Below the pieces are notes generated by a model. The model was not told the origin of the DNA and did not search any database. It saw nothing but the letters and a program-made list of their open reading frames with translations. DNA of 37,699 bases from Chthoniobacteraceae bacterium (lineage in GTDB: Bacteria; Verrucomicrobiota; Verrucomicrobiia; Chthoniobacterales; Chthoniobacteraceae): positions 1 through 37,699 of the forward strand of contig CANJPY010000049.1 of assembly GCA_947476255.1 (NCBI GenBank), given 5' to 3'. Both the position numbers and the translations under genes were made by a program. This document shows, piece after piece, positions 26,843 to 35,750 of the stretch (the first letter of the stretch is position 1; each line of letters starts with the position of its first letter).

Positions 26843-27745
26843 CTAATCCGCGGAACGCACGCGTTCAGCGAGACGAGACTCTTTGAACGCGCCGGGAGGA
26901 ACACCGTGAATACGTTTGAAAGCCCGTGAAAATTGAAAAGCATCCGCAAATTCGAGTTTCTCGCCCACCTCTTTTACAAGAAAACCGTTCTCGAGCAGTT
27001 CTGCGGCATAGTTCATCTTCAATCGCAACAGAAACTCATAGGCTCCCGTGCGTCCAAACCGACCGAACAGACGCGCCACATGAACTGTAGTCACATGACA
27101 TTCCCTCGCAATATCCTCCACTGTGCGCAAACGGATGTAATGGGTTTCTATATGCTTTCGCAATCGCTCGTATGTTGTAAAAGAACGCGGAAACCGCCTT
27201 CCAAATTGCCCAGCCTGCTGCTGAATCTTTAGTAACAGAAGACGAGCGAGCGTTTCGCACACGACATCAGACAATGGACTGTCGTACACCGCCTCACGTC
27301 GCAGCGCCTCAAAAACAGGAATTATCTCATTTACATCGTTTACTTTAAAGGCTTTCCAGTCTGACAGGCCGGCCATGACAAGAAGTGAGTGCGCCTCACT
27401 ACCGGCAAGATCGACGTAGTATTTGCGCATGCGCTTCTCTGGGTGCGTTTCGATCGTATGAGCCACGCCCGGGCCATAGGCAAACACTACGCTGGGCTCA
27501 AGAACGAACCGACGCCCGTTCAGCAACAGCGTTCCTTCGCCATCGACAACCAGTTCGATCACAAAATAAGGAAAATCAGTCCGCCGCACAACGTATTCAG
27601 CCTGCATTCTTTCAACGCCGCCACATACCACCACGAGACTCTTTTCATAGCCTGGGTTGAGGTTTAGGTAATACCGGCGGGCATCCGTCACCTGTTGAGA
27701 AACGAACGAGGGCTCGTCCGACGGTTTGAAGCGTTGATTCTGCAT
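26843..27745 (-). CDS. AraC-family transcriptional regulator of the sugar operon
   Basis: A 300-residue regulator. The N-terminal part (about 25-130) resembles an AraC cupin sensor domain (FVIELVVDGEGTLLLNGRRFVLEPSVVF, then GPGVAHTIE). The C-terminal 100 residues hold two HTH motifs: VEDIARECHVTTVHVARLFGRFG and VGEKLEFADAFQFSRAFKRIHGVPPGAF, the latter being the AraC signature. It is divergent from the uxaE operon, the usual layout for a local regulator that responds to the pathway's sugar. The inverted repeat just upstream of its start is a candidate operator. Confidence 0.93.
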   Translation of the reverse strand: MQNQRFKPSDEPSFVSQQVTDARRYYLNLNPGYEKSLVVVCGGVERMQAEYVVRRTDFPYFVIELVVDGEGTLLLNGRRFVLEPSVVFAYGPGVAHTIETHPEKRMRKYYVDLAGSEAHSLLVMAGLSDWKAFKVNDVNEIIPVFEALRREAVYDSPLSDVVCETLARLLLLKIQQQAGQFGRRFPRSFTTYERLRKHIETHYIRLRTVEDIARECHVTTVHVARLFGRFGRTGAYEFLLRLKMNYAAELLENGFLVKEVGEKLEFADAFQFSRAFKRIHGVPPGAFKESRLAERVRSAD

Positions 27746-27782
27746 TTAATAAACAGGTTAAGAATAGCCATGCTTTTATTAA
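27746..27782. promoter_or_regulatory. Candidate operator: TTAATAAA/TTTATTAA inverted repeat
   Basis: TTAATAAA at 27746-27753 and TTTATTAA at 27775-27782 form a perfect 8-base inverted repeat with a 21-base spacer, immediately upstream of the regulator start and about 70 bases before uxaE. The centre-to-centre distance is 29 bases. The AT-rich arms stand out against GC-richer surroundings. It could bind the AraC-type regulator or simply form promoter elements for one or both genes. Confidence 0.35.
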
Positions 27783-27853
27783 GTCCAGCCATTCTTTAGC
27801 GGCCTCGCCCAGAGTAGCGTAGCGGTTCAGAAAACTTTTACCCCCATCCGCAC

Positions 27854-29104
27854 ATGCTTACCCTTGAAAGATTCTCCTTTGGCGTCGGCGACCGTTTCGC
27901 CCACCAGGCAAAAGCACAGTTGCAGGCCTTTGTAAGACTTGCCGAGGCAGGCGTCCATGTTGCGCCTGTTTGGAACAAGTCCCACCGCGAGCACACGTTT
28001 GTGGGGTCGGAGCCACAAAGCGTGTATGACGCGGCAAAGGCTGCGGTTCACACGCTGGGCTGGAGCAAGAAATGGCATGTCGACGCTGATCACATCCGGC
28101 TCGAAACAGTGGATCGTTTTTTGGAATGCTCCGATTTTTTCACTCTCGATGTCGCAGACGCCATTGGTCAAAGAGCCTCGAGGGAGGAAGTGGAGGGGTT
28201 TGTTGCAAGACATCCCGAACTTGTAGGAGCCATTGAGATCAAAGGCGTCACAGCTCCCTTCACAACAACCAAGGAGGAGGTTGCAAGGGTTGTTTCAAAG
28301 TACCTCCTTGCGGTCCAAGAAGTGGGAAAAATCTACAGGCATATCTCGGAGAAAAAAGGGGAGGCAAACTTCATCGCCGAGGTTTCGATGGACGAAACAG
28401 ATGCGCCACAAACACCTTCCGAACTGCTTATAATTCTTGCAGCACTGGCGGATGAAAAGGTTTGTGTTCAGACTATTGCACCCAAGTTCACAGGCCGCTT
28501 CAATAAAGGCGTCGATTACGTGGGTAACATCGTTCAGTTTGAACGGGAATTTAAAGACGACCTGGCGGTGATCGCTCATGCGGTGGAGCTCTATGGCTTG
28601 CCCGCTAACCTGAAGCTCAGCGTGCACAGTGGCAGCGACAAATTCTCTCTTTACCCGATCATTCGCCGCGCCCTCATGAAAACGGGTGCAGGGCTTCATC
28701 TCAAAACCGCTGGCACCACTTGGCTTGAGGAACTTGTAGGCCTTTCGGAGTCCGGTGGAGACGGGCTCTGTCTTACCAAGGAAATCTACGCGTATGCTCT
28801 CGCAAATGTGGGGGAACTTTGCGCTCCCTACGCCAGTGTGATCGACATTGACCGCACTCAACTTCCGTGTGCGGAGACGGTAAATGGATGGAGTGGGGCG
28901 CAGTTTGCCAACGCAATACGCCACATTCCGAGTCACCCCGAATTTAACGCACACATCCGGCAACTATTGCACGTTTCATTCAAACTCGCCGCAAAAGCGG
29001 GGGCTCGCTACTTTGAATTGCTCAAACGCAACGAAGCAATCGTCGCCAAGCAGGTCACAGAGAATATCTTCGAGCGGCACATGCGCCCTCTTTTTCTCGC
29101 CTAA
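27854..29104 (+). CDS. uxaE: Tagaturonate/fructuronate epimerase, UxaE family
   Basis: A 416-residue protein matching the UxaE family known from Thermotoga, which interconverts D-tagaturonate and D-fructuronate (C4 epimerisation) and so replaces the separate reductase/dehydratase branch for tagaturonate. Recognisable landmarks are FSFGVGDRFAHQAKAQLQAF (residues 7-26), APVWNKSHREHTFVGSEP (37-54), GWSKKWHVDADHIRLETVDRF, SDFFTLDVADAIG, VQTIAPKFTGRFNKGVDY, KLSVHSGSDKFSLYP and HLKTAGTTWLEEL. The Asp/His-rich DADH and SVHSGSDKF segments are probable metal or substrate sites (inference). It is the first gene of the operon that diverges from the AraC regulator; the next gene starts 32 bases later. 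No clear ribosome binding site was seen. Confidence 0.88.
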   Translation: MLTLERFSFGVGDRFAHQAKAQLQAFVRLAEAGVHVAPVWNKSHREHTFVGSEPQSVYDAAKAAVHTLGWSKKWHVDADHIRLETVDRFLECSDFFTLDVADAIGQRASREEVEGFVARHPELVGAIEIKGVTAPFTTTKEEVARVVSKYLLAVQEVGKIYRHISEKKGEANFIAEVSMDETDAPQTPSELLIILAALADEKVCVQTIAPKFTGRFNKGVDYVGNIVQFEREFKDDLAVIAHAVELYGLPANLKLSVHSGSDKFSLYPIIRRALMKTGAGLHLKTAGTTWLEELVGLSESGGDGLCLTKEIYAYALANVGELCAPYASVIDIDRTQLPCAETVNGWSGAQFANAIRHIPSHPEFNAHIRQLLHVSFKLAAKAGARYFELLKRNEAIVAKQVTENIFERHMRPLFLA

Positions 29105-29136
29105 CCAGCATTCGCACCCCACCGCTTCAACCAGCT

Positions 29137-30069
29137 ATGAAGACTCGTCCCCTTGGTAAAACAGGACTCAAACTTCCTATCCTAAGCTTCGGTGCTTCCT
29201 CTTTGGGTGCAGAGTTCCGCAATGTGAGATTGGAAGAAGCCCTCGAAAGCGTCCATGCGGCATTGGATTGCGGCCTGAACTTTATCGACACCTCGCCGTT
29301 TTATGGCAGAGGCATGAGCGAGGTTCTGCTGGGAATCGCCCTCAAGGGAGTGCCCCGAGAGCAATACACCCTCTGCTCCAAGCTGGGCCGCTATGACTTG
29401 CAACACTTCGATTTTTCTGCAAAGCGCGTTGCAGAAAGCGTTGATGTGAGTCTCCACAGGCTTGGCAGCGACCACCTCGACATTATCCTCTGCCACGACA
29501 TCGAATTTGTGCCCATGCAGCAAATAGTGGATGAAACACTCCCAGCACTTCGAAAAATCCAGACTTCCGGAAAGGTGCGTTTTATAGGGTTCACCGGTTA
29601 CCCGATGAAGGTCTTCAAGTTCATCCTCGATCAAACGCATGTGGATTGCGTTTTAAGCTACAACCAGTACACCCTTCAAAACACGCGCTTTGCGGATGAG
29701 GTCGTGCCCTATCTCCAAGACAGAGGCGTCGGAGTGATGAATGCAGGGCCGTTCAGTGCCAGGCTGCTGACAAGCGCCACCTTGCCGGCCTGGCTCAAAG
29801 AACCTGAGGAGGTCAAAGCGGCTGCGCGCACAGCCGCAGCACACTGCGCAAACAAAGGAGTGGACCTCGCGAAACTGGCTCTGCAGTTCAGCATCGCCAA
29901 TCCAGCCATCACAACCACCGTCACTGGCAGCGCGAATCCGAACAATATACGAAACTGGGCAAAATGGGCCGAGGAGCCACTCGATCAGGAATTATTGGCG
30001 GAGGTGATCGATATTTTTAAACCCGTCAAAAACATCGGCCACCTCGAGGGATTACCGGAAAACAATTAG
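29137..30069 (+). CDS. Aldo/keto reductase, L-galactose dehydrogenase type
   Basis: A 310-residue aldo/keto reductase with the full catalytic tetrad: Asp51 and Tyr56 (FIDTSPFYG), Lys82 (CSKLGRY) and His120 (LCHDIEF). Several segments match, from memory, the plant L-galactose dehydrogenase of the vitamin C route: GASSLGAEF, NFIDTSPFYG, DFSAKRVAESVD, HDIEFVPMQQIVDETLPAL and FIGFTGYP. In that reaction L-galactose is oxidised at C1 to L-galactono-lactone with NAD. D-threo-aldose or L-fucose dehydrogenase activity is the main alternative. The gene sits between uxaE and a zinc dehydrogenase that would act later on the same carbon chain, which favours L-galactose as substrate. It lies 10 bases before the next gene. 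Confidence 0.83.
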   Translation: MKTRPLGKTGLKLPILSFGASSLGAEFRNVRLEEALESVHAALDCGLNFIDTSPFYGRGMSEVLLGIALKGVPREQYTLCSKLGRYDLQHFDFSAKRVAESVDVSLHRLGSDHLDIILCHDIEFVPMQQIVDETLPALRKIQTSGKVRFIGFTGYPMKVFKFILDQTHVDCVLSYNQYTLQNTRFADEVVPYLQDRGVGVMNAGPFSARLLTSATLPAWLKEPEEVKAAARTAAAHCANKGVDLAKLALQFSIANPAITTTVTGSANPNNIRNWAKWAEEPLDQELLAEVIDIFKPVKNIGHLEGLPENN

Positions 30070-30079
30070 TTCTCAAAAA

Positions 30080-31108
30080 ATGAAAGCTCTACAACTCGCT
30101 AGACCTCGGACATGGCTAAGGATTGACGTCGCTGAGCCACCCGCTCCCGGCCCAGACGAAGTACTTTTACGCGTGGAACGCGTGGGAATTTGCGGCACCG
30201 ATCTGGGAGGATACCTTGGTAAAATGCCCTTCTTTTCGTACCCGCGCATCCCCGGTCACGAACTCGGGGTGGAAGTCCTCAGCACGGGCCCGGGCGTGAC
30301 CAACGTGAAGCCAGGCGACCGGTGCTCGGTTGAACCCTATCTCAATTGTCAAAAGTGCCACGCCTGCGAAAGAGGCTTCACCAACTGTTGTGAACACAAT
30401 GAAACCCTCGGCGTAATGTGTGATGGAGGACTCGCCGAACGCATCCTTCTTCCCGCCCGGAAACTTCACGTCGCAAACAGCCTCACCCCAGACCAATGTG
30501 CCCTTGTTGAAACGCTCGCGATCGGGTGCCATGCGGTCGTCCGAGGAAATCCAAAATCTGGGGAGAATATTTTAATTCTTGGCGCCGGCCCGATAGGACT
30601 TTCCGCGCTTGAGTTCGCGAAACTTTCGGGGGCCCGCCCCATTGTGATGGATATTAGCGAAGGCCGGCTTGCCTTTGTTCGCGATACAATGGGTGTGCCG
30701 GACACCATTCTGGTACGTGGCGATGAATCCGACGTGCAGTCACTCTCGTACATCACAGGCGGACGCATGGCGCACGTCGTCATCGATGCCACTGGCAGCC
30801 ACAAATCCATGGTGCGAGGGATGGAATTCTGTGCGTTCGCGGGGCGCGTCGTTTTCGTCGGTATTACTCAGCAGAATCTGGAATTTCCGCACGCCCCTTT
30901 CATGCACAGGCGGGAGCTTACGCTGCTGGCGAGCAGAAACGCACACTCCAAGGATTTTACGCGGATTATCGGGTTGATCGAGGAAGGTAAAATCGACACC
31001 GCGCCATGGATCACCCATCATGCTGCTTTTGATGATGTCGCGGAGGTTTTCCCAAGCTGGCTGATGCCCGAGACGGGCGTTATCAAGGCAGTCGTGAATA
31101 TGGACTGA
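30080..31108 (+). CDS. Zinc-dependent dehydrogenase, probable L-galactonate 5-dehydrogenase
   Basis: A 342-residue medium-chain dehydrogenase. Catalytic zinc ligands are Cys38 (GICGTD), His60 and Glu61 (PGHE). Structural zinc ligands are Cys90, Cys93, Cys96 and Cys104 in NCQKCHACERGFTNCCE. The Rossmann motif GAGPIG lies near 168, and an Asp after the second strand (IVMDIS) predicts NAD rather than NADP. FFSYPRIPGHE and the cysteine loop closely resemble E. coli YjjN (LgoD), which oxidises L-galactonate to D-tagaturonate, and also its relative RspB. Since uxaE in the same operon uses D-tagaturonate, L-galactonate is the most sensible substrate; L-gulonate, L-threonine or another polyol acid is possible. 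It is the last gene of the operon; 95 bases follow before the next gene. Confidence 0.85.
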   Translation: MKALQLARPRTWLRIDVAEPPAPGPDEVLLRVERVGICGTDLGGYLGKMPFFSYPRIPGHELGVEVLSTGPGVTNVKPGDRCSVEPYLNCQKCHACERGFTNCCEHNETLGVMCDGGLAERILLPARKLHVANSLTPDQCALVETLAIGCHAVVRGNPKSGENILILGAGPIGLSALEFAKLSGARPIVMDISEGRLAFVRDTMGVPDTILVRGDESDVQSLSYITGGRMAHVVIDATGSHKSMVRGMEFCAFAGRVVFVGITQQNLEFPHAPFMHRRELTLLASRNAHSKDFTRIIGLIEEGKIDTAPWITHHAAFDDVAEVFPSWLMPETGVIKAVVNMD

Positions 31109-31203
31109 ATTGCAAAACCCGTCGGAATTAGTTTAAAAGAAGAGCCGGGTGTCGGGGTTGTCTGATTGCAGTGAGCTCTGAATTCCATTTTCAAGTTGTC
31201 CCC

Positions 31204-34200
31204 ATGAACTCCCTTCCTCTTTTTCGCATCGTCCTTGCCGCAATCTTCACCACGGCAGGGCAACTGGCTGCAGTTCCACCCGCAGGAAAAGTGGAATTTA
31301 ATCGAGATGTTCGTCCCATTCTCTCGGACAACTGTTTCTACTGCCACGGCCCTGACCAGAATCACAGAAAGGCAAAACTGCGCCTCGATGTGCGCGAGGG
31401 CGCCCTCGAAAAAAAGGCGTTTGTCCCTGGAAATGCGCAGGCAAGCGAGTTACTCAAGCGCCTTGCCGCCACAGATCCAGACGAGGTGATGCCTCCACCA
31501 GATTCGAACAAGAAACTGACGGCGGATCAAAAAGAGACTCTCAAGCGCTGGATACAACAAGGCGGTGAATATCAGGCACACTGGTCCTACGTGGCTCCCA
31601 CAAAAGAAACCACAGCTCCAAATCTGCATCCCATTGACACGCTTGTGCAGAAGCGCCTTGCCGCACTAAACCTCCGCCCCTCCGTTGAAGCAGACCGCCG
31701 GACGCTTGTCAGGCGCCTCTACTCCGATCTCATCGGTCTCCCCCCTACATCTGAAGAGGTTTTGGCCTTTGTCAATGATACCGCCCCAGATGCCTATGCA
31801 CGCTTGGTGGAACGCATTCTGGGAAGCCGCCACTATGGGGAACGCATGGCACTGGGATGGTTGGACGTCGTTCGCTTTGCAGACACCATCGGTTATCATA
31901 GCGATACCCCCCGCAATGTGTGGCCCTATCGGGACTGGGTCATCAACTCATTTAACACTAATAAACGCTTCGACCGCTTTACATTGGAGCAAGTCGCGGG
32001 CGACCTCCTTCCCGATGCCAACGATGAAACGCGCGTAGGCTCGGCCTTTAATCGACTCATCCTGTCTACCGAAGAAGGCGGAGCGCAAGCAAAGGACTAT
32101 GAACTGCGCATGCTCACAGACCGTGTACGAGCCATTGGCGCGACATGGCTGGGACAAACCACCGGTTGCGCACAATGTCATGATCACAAATTCGACCCGT
32201 TCACCACAAAAGACTTTTATTCCCTCGGTGCCTTTTTTGCCGACATCAAGGAACCCATCATAGGCAAGCGGGAGGAAGGAATGCCGCTTCCATCTCCGGT
32301 TGAAACCGAAAAACTCGCCGCCTTCGCCGCAAAAGAAAAACAACGACGCGAAGCCTTGGAGGCAGACACGCAGGAGCGACGCGCCAGCCAAGGACACTGG
32401 GAAGAGACTCTCGCCAGCGGACCGGTAGACGTGCCTTGGACTCCGCTCCACCCTCTAAAACTACACGGAGATCGCGGCTCGAAATTCTCCCAGAATGAAG
32501 AAGAAATTGTAACCGTTTTGGCAGATGGCAGCGCCGCGGCCGACACTTATTTCATCACACTGAAAACGCCCCCAGGCCTTACCACAGGGTTCAAACTTGA
32601 AGCGTTATCTTCAGAATCTCTCCCGCAGAAAGGACCGGGACTCTCTCCGAATGGCAACTTCATCCTCAATCAATTCTCGATCAAGGACGGTGACAAGGTG
32701 CTCAAAATTACCGAGGCATCTGCAACCTTTGAACAAAAAGGATTTCCCGCAAAACTCGCAATTGATCCGAAATCAGCAACCGATCCCAAAAAGGGTTGGT
32801 CGGCTTTCGGCAATGAACTCCGCGATTCTTGCTTGTACGTGGAACTCGAAAAACCAGTGGAAGGAGAGCGTACACTCACAATTCTTTTAAAGCAGATCGC
32901 TGGAGATCATCAAACCCTTGGTAGGTTCCGGCTCCTCGCGACTTCAGTTCCGGCGCCCATCAGAGCACCTGCCGTCCAGTTTCCGGCTGACATTTTGGCG
33001 ACCGTTGCGATCCCTTCAGAAAAACGCTCTACCGCACAAAAAAACGCTCTGGCTAAGCATTTTCGAGCCGTGTCACCGGAATTCGCCTCACATCGCAGCG
33101 CACTGAGTCACATTGTTGCGGAGAAGGCGGAATTTGAAAAAACTCTCACACGCTGCCTGATCTCGGTGAGCACCGAAACAAAGCGTACCGTTCGAATCTT
33201 CCCTCGTGGCAATTTCCTAGACGAGACCGGTGAAGTCGTGAAGGCAGCGCTTCCCCATTATCTGCCGCAGCCAAAAATCGAAGGTCGCGAACCCAACCGT
33301 CTCGACCTCGCCCAGTGGCTAGTGTCGCGAGAGAATCCCCTTACGGCGCGCACAGTCATGAACCGCATGTGGAAACAGTTCTTCGGCACCGGCCTGAGCA
33401 AAGTCCTCGACGACCTTGGGGCGCAGGGGGAACCCCCACCGAATGCCGCTTTGTTGGACTGGCTTGCTTGTGAATTTATGGACAGCGGATGGGACATTAA
33501 ACACATGGTCCGTACCATTGTTTCGAGCCAGACGTACAAGCAGACATCAACCGCGCCACTGCAACTAACCGCTGCGGACCCCAATAACCGCGAGTTCGCC
33601 AGGCAGAGCGCATTCAGAATGGAGGCCGAACTCGTACGCGACAACGCCCTAAGCATCGCCGGTCTTCTAGTGCCAAAAATTGGCGGTCCCAGCTCAAAAC
33701 CCTACCAACCTGAACGCTACTGGGAGAACCTGAACTTCCCCGTGCGCGAGTACGCTGCGGACAAAGATGAAAATCAATACCGCCGCGGTCTCTACACTTG
33801 GTGGCAACGCAGTTTTCTTCACCCATCCATGCTCGCCTTTGATGCGCCCAGTCGCGAAGAATGCTGCGCAGAGAGGAACCGCTCAAACATTCCTCAACAA
33901 GCGCTGGTGCTTTTAAACGATCCAACCTATGTCGAGTCAGCGCGTGCGTTTGCAGCTTCGATCCTCAAGGACTGCCGCGGAGATGCCTCGAAGCGTATCC
34001 AATGGGCCTTTCAACGCGCACTGCAACGCGATCCGCGCGCAGACGAACTCAAAACAATCCGAGCGCTTTTTGAAAAACACCTTTGGACTTACAAAGGTGA
34101 TCTAAAATCGGCGGACGCTCTCCTGCAAACCGGTCTGAGTCCTGTTCCGGAAGGACTCGAAAAATCAGAACTGGCCGCATGGTTCCATGTGGCGCGGGTT

Positions 34201-34236
34201 CTCTTAAATCTCCACGAAACCATCACTCGCGCTTGA
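31204..34236 (+). CDS. PSD1 cytochrome (PSCyt1-DUF1549-DUF1553), third copy
   Basis: From the ATG at 31204, which begins a signal peptide (MNSLPLFRIVLAAIFTTAGQ), the protein has 1010 residues; the GTG at 31171 is a less likely start. PSCyt1 has CFYCH at 44-48 (ILSDNCFYCHGPD) and the MPPPDSNKKLT motif. DUF1549 runs from about 135 to 340 (LRPSVEADRRTLVRRLYSDLIGLPP is its usual opening) and ends with a second heme motif, CAQCH at 322-326, before DHKFDPFTTKDFYSLGAFF. A beta-rich central insert (about 400-590, KLHGDRGSKFSQNEEEIVTVL) is typical of the longer PSD1 proteins. DUF1553 is C-terminal (NRMWKQFFGTGLSKVLDDLG). It is paired with the DUF1501 gene eight bases downstream. It could belong to the sugar operon just upstream, but the 95-base gap makes that uncertain. 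Confidence 0.92.
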   Translation: MNSLPLFRIVLAAIFTTAGQLAAVPPAGKVEFNRDVRPILSDNCFYCHGPDQNHRKAKLRLDVREGALEKKAFVPGNAQASELLKRLAATDPDEVMPPPDSNKKLTADQKETLKRWIQQGGEYQAHWSYVAPTKETTAPNLHPIDTLVQKRLAALNLRPSVEADRRTLVRRLYSDLIGLPPTSEEVLAFVNDTAPDAYARLVERILGSRHYGERMALGWLDVVRFADTIGYHSDTPRNVWPYRDWVINSFNTNKRFDRFTLEQVAGDLLPDANDETRVGSAFNRLILSTEEGGAQAKDYELRMLTDRVRAIGATWLGQTTGCAQCHDHKFDPFTTKDFYSLGAFFADIKEPIIGKREEGMPLPSPVETEKLAAFAAKEKQRREALEADTQERRASQGHWEETLASGPVDVPWTPLHPLKLHGDRGSKFSQNEEEIVTVLADGSAAADTYFITLKTPPGLTTGFKLEALSSESLPQKGPGLSPNGNFILNQFSIKDGDKVLKITEASATFEQKGFPAKLAIDPKSATDPKKGWSAFGNELRDSCLYVELEKPVEGERTLTILLKQIAGDHQTLGRFRLLATSVPAPIRAPAVQFPADILATVAIPSEKRSTAQKNALAKHFRAVSPEFASHRSALSHIVAEKAEFEKTLTRCLISVSTETKRTVRIFPRGNFLDETGEVVKAALPHYLPQPKIEGREPNRLDLAQWLVSRENPLTARTVMNRMWKQFFGTGLSKVLDDLGAQGEPPPNAALLDWLACEFMDSGWDIKHMVRTIVSSQTYKQTSTAPLQLTAADPNNREFARQSAFRMEAELVRDNALSIAGLLVPKIGGPSSKPYQPERYWENLNFPVREYAADKDENQYRRGLYTWWQRSFLHPSMLAFDAPSREECCAERNRSNIPQQALVLLNDPTYVESARAFAASILKDCRGDASKRIQWAFQRALQRDPRADELKTIRALFEKHLWTYKGDLKSADALLQTGLSPVPEGLEKSELAAWFHVARVLLNLHETITRA

Positions 34237-34244
34237 TTCTTGTT

Positions 34245-35663
34245 ATGACTCACTCACTATCTGCCGATTATAACAGGCGTGCTTTTCTGGGGAAAACGGC
34301 TCAAGGACTGGGCTCTGTGGCTCTCGCATCCCTGGCCGCTCCGGCGCTCCTGCAGGGGGCAACATCGCTGGGGGTTCTTCGCAATCTTCCCCTTCCTCAG
34401 AAAGCGAAACGCGTCATCTGGCTTTCCATGGCGGGAGGCCCCTCGCATTTAGAGACATTCGACCCCAAGCCCAAGCTTGCTGAGATGCATGGAGAGGCGA
34501 TGCCTGAGAGTTTCACCAAGGGACAACAGTTGGCTCAGCTCCAAGGCCAGAAACTCAATTGCTTCGCCCCACAGCATGAGTTCCAAAAGTTTGGTAAGAA
34601 CCAGACTGAGATCTGCGGACTCCTTCCCCAAATCGGCTCAGTCCTCGATGAGATCTGCCTGGTCCGTTCAATGACCACGGACGCAATCAATCATGATCCC
34701 GCGCATATGTTTATGAATACGGGTTCGCAGATTGCAGGCCGCCCGAGCATGGGCGCCTGGGTCACCTACGGACTCGGAAGTGAAGCGGCAAACCTTCCGG
34801 GGTTTGTCGTGCTGACCTCGCTTGGAAAAGGCGGTCAAAATCAACCCATTGCAGCGCGTCAATGGAGCAGCGGTTTCTTGCCGAGCCGTTTTCAGGGCGT
34901 TCAGCTCAGATCCAAGGGGGATCCCGTCCTCTATCTGGGAACGCCTGCTGGAATGAAACTCGAACAGCAGGGGGCTGATATTGACGCGATTAATGCGCTC
35001 AACAAACAGCACTCGCACTTGGTCAACGATCCCGAAATTGCCACCCGCATCGCACAGTATGAAATGGCATTCCAGATGCAGGCGAGCGTTCCAGAACTCA
35101 TGGATGTGACCGGTGAATCAGCCTCCACGCTGGAACTTTACGGATGCGCACCAGGAGACGGCTCTTTTGCGGCGAATTGCCTTCTTGCCCGACGCCTTGC
35201 TGAAAGGGGCGTTCGATTCATACAACTCTACCACAAAGACTGGGACCACCATGGAGGCATCAAGGATGGCGTGGCTCTCAAAGCGCAGGAAATTGACCGC
35301 GCCTGCATGGCTCTGATTACTGACCTCAAACAGCGAGGCATGCTCGAGAGCACTCTCATTGTTTGGGCGGGTGAATTTGGCAGGACTCCGATGTCTCAAG
35401 GCGGCAGCGGCCGGGACCACCACAACAAAGCAATGTCGGTATGGCTTGCAGGCGGGGGCGTTCGTGGGGGGCTCGTCTATGGCGCCACGGATGAACTGGG
35501 TTATGCCGCCGTGGAGAATGTAGCGACGGTCCACGACTTACATGCCACTATGCTCCACCAGTTGGGAATACAACACGAATCCTTCACCGTGAAATTCCAG
35601 GGCCTCGATGCAAAACTCTCCGGAGTCGAAGGAGGGAAGGTGCTCAAGGATATCCTCACCTGA
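34245..35663 (+). CDS. DUF1501 domain protein, Tat-exported (third copy)
   Basis: The ATG at 34245, eight bases after the PSD1 stop, gives 472 residues starting with a twin-arginine signal (NRRAFLGKTAQGLGSVALASL). Landmarks are RVIWLSMAGGPSHLETFDPKP near 60-80, the ICGLLPQIGSVLDEICLVRSM segment, HMFMNTGSQ, RFIQLYHKDWDHHGG near 325, WAGEFGRTPMSQ and GRDHHNKAMSVWLAGGGV. Unlike the copy at 18963, both the WDHH and RDHH motifs are intact. It belongs to the longer DUF1501 subgroup seen with large PSD1 proteins. It probably acts together with the upstream cytochrome in the periplasm; the reaction is unknown. Confidence 0.93.
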   Translation: MTHSLSADYNRRAFLGKTAQGLGSVALASLAAPALLQGATSLGVLRNLPLPQKAKRVIWLSMAGGPSHLETFDPKPKLAEMHGEAMPESFTKGQQLAQLQGQKLNCFAPQHEFQKFGKNQTEICGLLPQIGSVLDEICLVRSMTTDAINHDPAHMFMNTGSQIAGRPSMGAWVTYGLGSEAANLPGFVVLTSLGKGGQNQPIAARQWSSGFLPSRFQGVQLRSKGDPVLYLGTPAGMKLEQQGADIDAINALNKQHSHLVNDPEIATRIAQYEMAFQMQASVPELMDVTGESASTLELYGCAPGDGSFAANCLLARRLAERGVRFIQLYHKDWDHHGGIKDGVALKAQEIDRACMALITDLKQRGMLESTLIVWAGEFGRTPMSQGGSGRDHHNKAMSVWLAGGGVRGGLVYGATDELGYAAVENVATVHDLHATMLHQLGIQHESFTVKFQGLDAKLSGVEGGKVLKDILT

Positions 35664-35690
35664 AAGGGTACATGGCTCCAACGCTGTCTT

Positions 35691-35728
35691 TGGGTGCATT
35701 CAGCAAATCTAAAGTCAGCGCGCACCCA
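35691..35728. terminator. Weak inverted repeat between convergent genes
   Basis: TGGGTGC at 35691-35697 and GCACCCA at 35722-35728 form a perfect 7-base stem with a 24-base loop in the 87-base gap between the convergent stops at 35663 and 35751. No T run follows on either strand, so it is a poor intrinsic terminator and may be something else or chance. Confidence 0.3.
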
Positions 35729-35750
35729 TTAAGCGGATCGCGAGCGAGCC

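Noticed and set aside
31171..31203. GTG start for the third PSD1 gene
   Set aside because: The ATG at 31204 begins a standard signal peptide directly, and the 11 extra residues would only delay it.
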